From positions 1 through 5,454 of the forward strand of contig CAIWET010000366.1 of the NCBI GenBank assembly GCA_903911805.1: a stretch of DNA of 5,454 nt, read 5' to 3'. Below the pieces are notes generated by a model. That model did no database searches. It was not told the origin of the DNA and saw only the letters and a list, made by a program, of their open reading frames with translations. Each line of letters starts with the position of its first letter. Position 1 is the stretch's first letter. A program made the translations under genes and the position numbers. This DNA comes from an uncultured Ignavibacteria bacterium. Lineage in GTDB: Bacteria > Bacteroidota > Ignavibacteria > Kapaibacteriales > UBA2268. Below, piece by piece: positions 1 to 4,463 of the stretch.

Positions 1-56
1 ATTGATTCAATTGAAGTTATTATATCTTGTAGATATTTCTTAATTTTGATTTTCAT
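1..56 (-). CDS. Partial HEPN-domain toxin (HepT / DUF86-like), N-terminus only
   Basis: An ATG at 56-54 lies inside the last codons of the nucleotidyltransferase gene, in the +1 frame. It opens a frame that runs without a stop to the window edge, giving MKIKIKKYLQDIITSIES (18 residues). The YLQDI..SIE pattern resembles the first helix of HEPN/DUF86 proteins, which are the usual downstream partner of MNT-type nucleotidyltransferases. The overlap of 17 bases (56-40) with the upstream stop suggests translational coupling. In characterised MntA-HepT pairs the HEPN protein is an RNase toxin with an RX4-6H motif, inactivated by AMPylation of a nearby tyrosine. Those residues would lie outside this window and are not seen. 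The identification rests on position plus a short N-terminal pattern, so it is probable rather than proven. Confidence 0.6.
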   Translation of the reverse strand, partial: MKIKIKKYLQDIITSIES

Positions 57-354
57 AAATTAGTTGTTTTGAATTATTCACTTCGTCAATAAAAAATTTA
101 TTTGATAATGATCTTTCAGTAATCAAGTCAATTTGTCTACCAAAAATCTCTTCTAACTTATAATGCAATTCAAAAAAATTATCAGTATATTCTTTAATTG
201 AAATACCATCCAAAAAAGAAAGCAATAAATCAATATCACTTGAATTATTGAAATCTCTCCTTAATGCCGAGCCAAATAAATAAAGATTCTTTACTTTATA
301 ATTACTACAAAGTTGCTTAATTTTATCAATATTTATTTCAATAAGTTTATCCAT
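40..354 (-). CDS. MNT-type nucleotidyltransferase, probable MntA antitoxin
   Basis: This 104-residue protein is a minimal nucleotidyltransferase of the kind found in HEPN/MNT modules. Visible catalytic features are the GSX10DXD motif (Gly28-Ser29, Asp40-Ile-Asp42) and a third acidic residue, Asp76, in the strand IDLIT. Together these would form the metal-binding Asp triad. The length matches stand-alone MNT proteins, which consist of little beyond the catalytic fold. In studied MntA-HepT systems the protein transfers AMP from ATP to a tyrosine of the HEPN toxin and so neutralises it; that role is inferred here. The next gene on the same strand overlaps it by 17 bases and looks like the HEPN partner. 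The start at 354 places the beta strand NLYLFGS at the usual distance from the N-terminus. No clear Shine-Dalgarno sequence precedes it, only AT-rich DNA. The gene follows the groEL terminator and probably has its own promoter. Confidence 0.85.
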   Translation of the reverse strand: MDKLIEINIDKIKQLCSNYKVKNLYLFGSALRRDFNNSSDIDLLLSFLDGISIKEYTDNFFELHYKLEEIFGRQIDLITERSLSNKFFIDEVNNSKQLIYENQN

Positions 355-361
355 ATTTTAT

Positions 362-371
362 TTGACGTCAA
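362..371. promoter_or_regulatory. 10-bp perfect palindrome upstream of the mntA-like gene
   Basis: TTGACGTCAA is a perfect 10-base inverted repeat ending 7 bases before the ATG of the nucleotidyltransferase gene, in an otherwise AT-rich spacer. It could be a binding site for a dimeric regulator. On the minus strand its first half, TTGACG, also resembles a -35 hexamer, but the matching -10 would fall inside the gene. The palindrome is a direct observation; the function is unproven. Confidence 0.3.
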
Positions 372-388
372 TCCTAAAAATTTAATAT

Positions 389-422
389 AAAAAAAAGGAC
401 AAGCAATTCTGCCTGTCCTTTT
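389..422 (-). terminator. Rho-independent terminator of groES-groEL
   Basis: The arms AAAAGGACA (393-401) and TGTCCTTTT (414-422) are perfect complements. On the minus strand the stem continues through a G-U pair (413/402) and three more pairs around a four-base loop, giving about 13 pairs. It is followed by eight consecutive T residues (396-389), four of which are in the stem. Read on the plus strand the G-U pair becomes an A-C mismatch and the T tract is only four long. The element therefore favours minus-strand transcription and sits 38 bases beyond the groEL stop. Confidence 0.85.
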
Positions 423-431
423 CTTAAATTA

Positions 432-464
432 GTAATTATTAATTACACATTGGTAATTATTAAT
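432..464. repeat. Short direct repeat at the groEL 3' end
   Basis: GTAATTATTAAT occurs at 432-443 and again at 453-464, a period of 21 bases. The second copy includes the groEL stop codon. Because the period is a multiple of three, the same stop trinucleotide recurs in frame at 439-441. The flanking ACATT is also shared with a small indel. This looks like a small tandem duplication of the gene end, although chance similarity in AT-rich DNA is possible. Confidence 0.5.
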
Positions 465-2094
465 ACATTCCTTCCATACCACCACCTGGCATTGGAGGCA
501 TCATTGGTCTGTTGTTGTCTGGTTTTTCAACGATTGTAGCTTCTGTTGTTAATAATAATCCAGTAACTGAAGCAGCATTTTCTAATGCAACTCTTGTCAC
601 TTTAGTAGGATCGATAACGCCAGCTACTAATAAATCTTCGTAAACGTCAGTTGCAGCGTTATAACCATAAGCGCCAGTACCTTCTTTTACTTTATTTACT
701 ACTACTGAAGGTTCGCCACCAGCATTTGCAACGATTTGACGCATTGGCTCTTCAATTGCTCTTCTGATAATTGCGATACCAACATTTTGGTCTTCGTTAG
801 CACCTTTTAAAGTGTCTAAAATGCTTACAACTCTAACTAAAGCAACGCCACCGCCTGGTACGATACCTTCTTCAACTGCTGCTCTTGTTGCGTGTAATGC
901 ATCTTCAACTCTTGCTTTTTTCTCTTTCATTTCAACTTCAGTAGCTGCACCGATTTTTAATACAGCAACACCACCACTTAATTTGGCAAGTCTTTCCTGT
1001 AATTTTTCACGGTCGTAATCAGAAGTAGTTTTCTCAACTTGAACTTTGATTTCGTTGATTCTTTTCTTGATTTCGTCTGATTTGCCATTACCTTCAACAA
1101 TAGTAGTATTGTCTTTGTCGATAACGATTTTTTTAGCAGTACCTAAGTGAGCTAAAGTAACGTTATCCAATTTGTAACCTTTTTCTTCAGAAATAACAAC
1201 GCTACCTGTTAAAACAGCGATATCTTCTAACATTGCTTTTCTTCTATCGCCAAAGCCTGGAGCTTTAACTGCTGCAACTCTGATTGTGCCTCTTAATTTA
1301 TTTACAACTAAAGTAGCCAATGCTTCGCCATCAACATCTTCAGCAACGATTAAAAGTCCTCTTCCACTCTGTGAAGTTTTTTCTAAGATTGGAATTAAAT
1401 CTTTAATATTAGAGATTTTTTTGTCATAAATCAAGATGTAAGGATTTTCTAATACTGTTTCCATTGTGTCAGCATCAGTAATGAAATAAGCTGATAAATA
1501 TCCTCTATCAAACTGCATACCTTCTACAACGTCCATTGAAGTTTCTGTTCCTTTAGCTTCTTCAACTGTAATAACGCCGTCTTTTCCAACTTTTTCCATT
1601 GCTTCAGCGATCAAATCACCGATAGTTTTGTCATTATTAGCTGAAATACAACCAACTTGAGCGATTTCTTTCTTGCCTTCAACTTCTTTTGAAAGTTTTT
1701 TCAATTCGCCAGTAATTGCAGTAACTGCTAAATCGATACCGCGTTTCAAATCCATTGGATTTGCGCCAGCAGTAACGTTTTTCAAACCTTCTCTGTAAAT
1801 AGCTTGAGCTAATACAGTAGCTGTAGTAGTTCCGTCACCAGCAACATCTGATGTACGTGAAGCAACTTCGCGAACCATAGCTGCACCCATATTTTCAATT
1901 GCATCTTCTAATTCAATTTCTTTTGCAACTGTAACGCCGTCTTTAGTAACGGTTGGTGCACCGAATTTTTTATCTATAATAACGTTACGACCTTTAGGTC
2001 CTAAAGTAACTTTAACTGCATCTGCTAATTGGTCAACACCGTTCTTGAGTATTGAACGAGCTTCGAAATCGAATTTTATTAATTTAGCTGCCAT
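460..2094 (-). CDS. groEL: Chaperonin GroEL (Hsp60, 60 kDa subunit)
   Basis: GroEL is the ATP-driven cytosolic folding chamber, a double ring of 14 subunits capped by GroES. The protein has 544 residues, the usual length, and residue numbers match E. coli GroEL without gaps at the key sites. These are the phosphate-binding GPKGRNV near 32-38, Asp52, GDGTTT with Asp87 (86-91), catalytic Asp398 in VEDAL, Gly415 in PGGG, and Asp495 in VIDPTK. The family signature AAVEEGIVPGGG is at 405-416. Apical substrate- and GroES-binding residues Tyr199, Tyr203, Phe204, Leu237, Leu259, Val263 and Val264 are kept, with Ile at 234. Position 202 is Ala, where the usual wording GYLSPYF has Pro. The C-terminal tail is a short GGGMEGMY rather than a long GGM repeat. 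The gene follows groES by 17 bases with a strong ribosome binding site, and a hairpin terminator lies downstream. Identification is essentially certain. Confidence 0.99.
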   Translation of the reverse strand: MAAKLIKFDFEARSILKNGVDQLADAVKVTLGPKGRNVIIDKKFGAPTVTKDGVTVAKEIELEDAIENMGAAMVREVASRTSDVAGDGTTTATVLAQAIYREGLKNVTAGANPMDLKRGIDLAVTAITGELKKLSKEVEGKKEIAQVGCISANNDKTIGDLIAEAMEKVGKDGVITVEEAKGTETSMDVVEGMQFDRGYLSAYFITDADTMETVLENPYILIYDKKISNIKDLIPILEKTSQSGRGLLIVAEDVDGEALATLVVNKLRGTIRVAAVKAPGFGDRRKAMLEDIAVLTGSVVISEEKGYKLDNVTLAHLGTAKKIVIDKDNTTIVEGNGKSDEIKKRINEIKVQVEKTTSDYDREKLQERLAKLSGGVAVLKIGAATEVEMKEKKARVEDALHATRAAVEEGIVPGGGVALVRVVSILDTLKGANEDQNVGIAIIRRAIEEPMRQIVANAGGEPSVVVNKVKEGTGAYGYNAATDVYEDLLVAGVIDPTKVTRVALENAASVTGLLLTTEATIVEKPDNNRPMMPPMPGGGMEGMY

Positions 2095-2099
2095 ATTAT

Positions 2100-2109
2100 T
2101 CCTTCTCCT
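2100..2109 (-). promoter_or_regulatory. Ribosome binding site of groEL
   Basis: On the minus strand AGGAGAAGGA fills most of the 17-base gap between the groES stop and the groEL ATG. It contains two overlapping Shine-Dalgarno-like cores, AAGGA 5 bases and AGGAG 10 bases before the start. It fixes the groEL start at 2094 and fits high expression. Confidence 0.8.
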
Positions 2110-2111
2110 GA

Positions 2112-2402
2112 TTATTTATTAATTATTGCAAAAATGTCTGATTCACGCATAATCAAGTAATCATCGCCTTCGATTGATACTTCTGTGCCTGAATATTTTC
2201 CGTATAAAACTTTATCGCCAACTTTAACTACTAATGGTGTTTGTTTTCCATCTTCAGCAATTTTACCTTTACCAACAGCGATAATTTCGCCTTGCATTGG
2301 TTTTTCTTTAGCAGTATCAGGTATAATGATACCGCCTTTAGTGATTTCTTCCGGCATTGCGGATTTAACTATTACTCTGTCGTGCAATGGTGTTAAATTC
2401 AT
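2112..2402 (-). CDS. groES: Co-chaperonin GroES (Hsp10)
   Basis: GroES is the seven-subunit lid of the GroEL chamber. The protein has 96 residues, the usual size. It begins with the family N-terminal signature PLHDRV (5-10). The mobile loop at about residues 16-34 carries GGIIIPDT (23-30), in which the hydrophobic Ile triplet takes the place of the Ile-Val-Leu that docks on the GroEL apical domain in E. coli. The loop is followed by the beta-barrel with GEIIAVGKG (38-46), VGDKVLYGKYSGTEV (61-75) and the C-terminal strand YLIMRESDIFAII (82-94). The start at 2402 is supported by an AAGGAG six bases upstream and by the signature directly after it. It is the first gene of a two-gene operon with groEL, behind a CIRCE operator, so HrcA-type repression is expected. 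Confidence 0.98.
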   Translation of the reverse strand: MNLTPLHDRVIVKSAMPEEITKGGIIIPDTAKEKPMQGEIIAVGKGKIAEDGKQTPLVVKVGDKVLYGKYSGTEVSIEGDDYLIMRESDIFAIINK

Positions 2403-2408
2403 AAGAAT

Positions 2409-2414
2409 CTCCTT
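2409..2414 (-). promoter_or_regulatory. Ribosome binding site of groES
   Basis: AAGGAG on the minus strand lies six bases before the groES ATG, a canonical strong Shine-Dalgarno sequence. The porin-operon genes and the mntA-like gene have nothing comparable at their starts. Confidence 0.85.
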
Positions 2415-2453
2415 TTTATTAAAATATAAATATAATTTTTATTAACATAATTG

Positions 2454-2480
2454 TTAGCACTCTACGATAGCGAGTGCTAA
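2454..2480. promoter_or_regulatory. CIRCE operator (HrcA binding site)
   Basis: The 27-base element has the arms TTAGCACTC (2454-2462) and GAGTGCTAA (2472-2480) around a nine-base spacer. Arms and spacing match the CIRCE consensus exactly. It lies 51 bases before the groES start, in the expected leader/promoter position. In known systems HrcA binds here and represses the operon, and is itself kept active by GroEL, giving feedback control of heat-shock expression. hrcA is not in this window. Confidence 0.97.
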
Positions 2481-2482
2481 CC

Positions 2483-2513
2483 TATTAACGGAGATTACAA
2501 AAAAATGTTGCAA
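2483..2513 (-). promoter_or_regulatory. Possible groESL promoter
   Basis: Reading the minus strand, TTGCAA (2513-2508) could serve as a -35 element. An AT-rich TTAATA or overlapping TAATAG at about 2488-2482 lies 19-20 bases further on, just before CIRCE. T-rich DNA upstream (2530-2514) could act as an UP-like element. The -10 match is poor against the sigma-70 consensus and against the Bacteroidota TAnnTTTG consensus. The location is reasonable, but the exact boxes are a guess. Confidence 0.3.
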
Positions 2514-2522
2514 AAAATTATT

Positions 2523-2563
2523 AAAAAAAACCGGTAGCTCATTCAGGGATGTTTGAACTGCTA
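2523..2563 (-). terminator. Weak terminator-like hairpin after the histidine kinase gene
   Basis: On the minus strand TAGC (2563-2560) pairs with GCTA (2538-2535) and TTCA (2557-2554) with TGAA (2545-2542), around an eight-base loop and a small internal loop. A run of eight T residues (2530-2523) follows after CCGG. The stop codon TAG of the kinase gene forms part of the stem. The stem is short and interrupted and the T-run is offset by four bases, so termination here is plausible but uncertain. Confidence 0.35.
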
Positions 2564-4033
2564 AATTAGATTTTTTGGAATTTCTATTATAAATTTAGCA
2601 CCTTTGTCTTTTTCTGATTCATACCAGATTTTACCTCCCATAGCTTCGGTTAATCTCTTAGCGATAGAAAGACCCAATCCAGTTGAACTTTCATTAGCTG
2701 TTGGTTTGGCAGAAAGTCTTGAAAATTTTGTAAAGAGCTTACCTATATCGTCAGGGCTGATACCAGGACCTTCATCTATTATTTCAATCCTTGCATTGTT
2801 ATCAACAAGGGTGCAATTGACATATATTGATTTTCCAAGAGGAGAGAACTTAATTGCATTAGAAATTAAATTATCAATTATTTGAGATAATCTCATTGAA
2901 TCAAGTTTGACGAATAATGAAGTATCAATTTTTTCATTTATAATAATTCCTTTATTTGCAGCTCTTTGATAATAATTTGAAATTATATTATTTATAAGTG
3001 CACTAATATCAACTTGTTCAATTTCTAAATTAATATTGCCTGATTCAAGTGCATTAATATCCAATAGATCTCTAATTAAAAGATTCATAGATTTTGCAGT
3101 AATTAAAATTTTTGTTATGTAATCAAGCACATCTTTTTTTTGAATTCTATCAAAATAATTAGAAATCATTTCAGCATTCAGCATAATAGAAGCTAATGGA
3201 TTTTTTAAATCGTGGGCTACGATTCCAAAAAATTCATTTTTGTCATTATTAAGTTCAGTTAGTTTAAAGTTTTTACTTTCTAATGTGAGATTGAAACTTT
3301 TAAACTCATTAATTCTAAGGTTCTGTGATTCTATAATTTTATCTAACATAAGATTGAACGAATCAGCAAGTGTTTTTAATTCGATACTTCCTTCGGTGTT
3401 ATCAGCTCTTTTAGTTAAATCACCAGTTGATATTTCAGATAAAACATTTATTAATTTATTAAGTGGCTTAGTAATTGAAATAGCAATAGCAGAAAATAAA
3501 AGAATGCTTGAAATAAGAATTACAGTCAAAGAAACTGATAGATTATGAAAAGATTCTTGTCGGAGATTTGTAAGCTGTTGAGTAGAAAAACCAATAATCA
3601 ATGATCCATTACCAAATTTAGCTTTCCAATCAGTAATTTTAATATATAGTTGTTCATCATAAGATGACTTTTTTGCTTTTTCAAGTAAATCAGGAATATT
3701 TAAATCAATATTTAATGGCAAATTTACGATAAGTTCATTTTTATCATCCAAAAGTGCAATGAATTTAACACTTGAGTCTTGTTGAGCCCAGTTAAAAACA
3801 GGAATTAAAGCATCGTATTGCTCATTCGAGGCACCTAATTCAATTGCTATTTTTACAGTTTCAGTTAAAGTTGATGTATTTTTTTGAAAATATTGAATAA
3901 AAAGTTTATTTTGTTCACTGCTTGAGTATAAATACAAAAAAACAGTAATTAAAAACGAACCTATTGAGACACTAGAAACTAATTTAGTTTTTATGCTTAA
4001 ATTTGCAATAAAATATTTAATTATTTTTAACAT
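2561..4033 (-). CDS. Membrane sensor histidine kinase (HAMP-HisKA-HATPase)
   Basis: This is a 490-residue inner-membrane sensor kinase. In order it shows a short cytoplasmic N-terminus, a first membrane helix at about 18-37, an extracytoplasmic domain of about 130 residues (38-165), a second helix at about 166-187, a HAMP domain (188-233), a coiled linker (234-266), HisKA, and HATPase_c. The phosphoacceptor is His274 in HDLKNPL. ATP-site motifs are complete: N box DNLISNAIK (387-395), G1 DEGPGI (420-425), F box LFTKF (433-437) and G2 TGLGLSIAKR (451-460). It therefore looks catalytically intact. The extracytoplasmic part contains FIALLDDKNELIV (91-103), suggestive of a PAS/Cache-like beta sheet, though the fold is not proven. 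The gene starts two bases after the stop of the binding-protein gene, probably by translational coupling since no Shine-Dalgarno sequence is visible. No response regulator is adjacent downstream, where groES follows, so its partner is unknown. Confidence 0.95.
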   Translation of the reverse strand: MLKIIKYFIANLSIKTKLVSSVSIGSFLITVFLYLYSSSEQNKLFIQYFQKNTSTLTETVKIAIELGASNEQYDALIPVFNWAQQDSSVKFIALLDDKNELIVNLPLNIDLNIPDLLEKAKKSSYDEQLYIKITDWKAKFGNGSLIIGFSTQQLTNLRQESFHNLSVSLTVILISSILLFSAIAISITKPLNKLINVLSEISTGDLTKRADNTEGSIELKTLADSFNLMLDKIIESQNLRINEFKSFNLTLESKNFKLTELNNDKNEFFGIVAHDLKNPLASIMLNAEMISNYFDRIQKKDVLDYITKILITAKSMNLLIRDLLDINALESGNINLEIEQVDISALINNIISNYYQRAANKGIIINEKIDTSLFVKLDSMRLSQIIDNLISNAIKFSPLGKSIYVNCTLVDNNARIEIIDEGPGISPDDIGKLFTKFSRLSAKPTANESSTGLGLSIAKRLTEAMGGKIWYESEKDKGAKFIIEIPKNLI

Positions 4034-4035
4034 AA

Positions 4036-4461
4036 TTAAGGTTTTATTTCAATTATTTTAATTTCAGAAGTTAGTTCAGATTTATTATTGATATAACCAA
4101 TAGCTCCAATATTTTCTGATATGTACTTAATAACATCTTTTTCTTTATAGAAAATCTTCGGTGGGGTTACTTTTCCACTCAAAGTGACTTTTAGCCAAAT
4201 CATACTTACTTTGCTAGGTGTTAAATTTAAATATTTATTGCTAAATTCTTCTCTTACATCAGATTCAGAATTGTAATCAACAATTTGAATCTTTTTGTTA
4301 TTATGCCAATTTATTGAATTACCAATAAAAATATTCTTTAATTCACCTTTACTTAAAGAAATTAATGGATTTTGAATGTTGACTATGATATAATGTGAAT
4401 ATGCTTCTGAATTACAAATAAATGCTAGAATTAATAAGTATTTAATAAATAATTTTTTCAT
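4036..4461 (-). CDS. Small secreted PstS-like periplasmic binding-domain protein
   Basis: A 141-residue protein with a signal peptide: MKK, a hydrophobic stretch at about 4-16, and probable cleavage near SEA (18-20). The Cys16 context does not fit a lipobox. The rest resembles a single lobe of the type-2 periplasmic binding fold of PstS-like phosphate-binding proteins. It shows LSKGELKNIFIGN (36-48), a polar loop SESDVREEF (65-73) in the place of the phosphate-contacting loop of PstS, an invariant-looking Trp89, SGKVTPPK (95-102) and IGAIGYI (118-124). At about 120 mature residues it is less than half the size of a transport PstS, and no ABC permease or ATPase genes are nearby. A transport role is thus unlikely; a ligand-sensing or adaptor role beside the kinase is inferred. 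It lies between the porin and kinase genes with two-base gaps on both sides. The ligand is unknown, with phosphate or a similar oxyanion the obvious candidate. Confidence 0.8.
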   Translation of the reverse strand: MKKLFIKYLLILAFICNSEAYSHYIIVNIQNPLISLSKGELKNIFIGNSINWHNNKKIQIVDYNSESDVREEFSNKYLNLTPSKVSMIWLKVTLSGKVTPPKIFYKEKDVIKYISENIGAIGYINNKSELTSEIKIIEIKP

Positions 4462-4463
4462 AA

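Noticed and set aside
812..1018. Plus-strand open frame of 68 codons inside groEL
   Set aside because: It is antisense to conserved groEL codons; its composition reflects the opposite strand and it shows no motif of its own.
2185..2445. Plus-strand open frame of 86 codons over groES
   Set aside because: It lies antisense to groES and extends over its leader, with no recognisable domain.
2604..2885. Plus-strand open frame of 93 codons inside the kinase ATPase domain
   Set aside because: It is a shadow of the conserved HATPase coding region on the other strand.
3240..3548. Plus-strand open frame of 102 codons opposite the HAMP region, Leu/Ser-rich
   Set aside because: The hydrophobic look comes from antisense reading of the helix and HAMP codons; no ribosome binding site or family likeness.
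4036..4461. Binding-domain gene as a transport PstS
   Set aside because: It is far too short for the two-lobe transporter protein, and no pstC, pstA or pstB genes are in the window.
4400..4461. Lipoprotein signal around Cys16 of the binding-domain protein
   Set aside because: Residues before the Cys (Ala-Phe-Ile) do not fit a lipobox; ordinary signal peptidase cleavage near residue 20 fits better.
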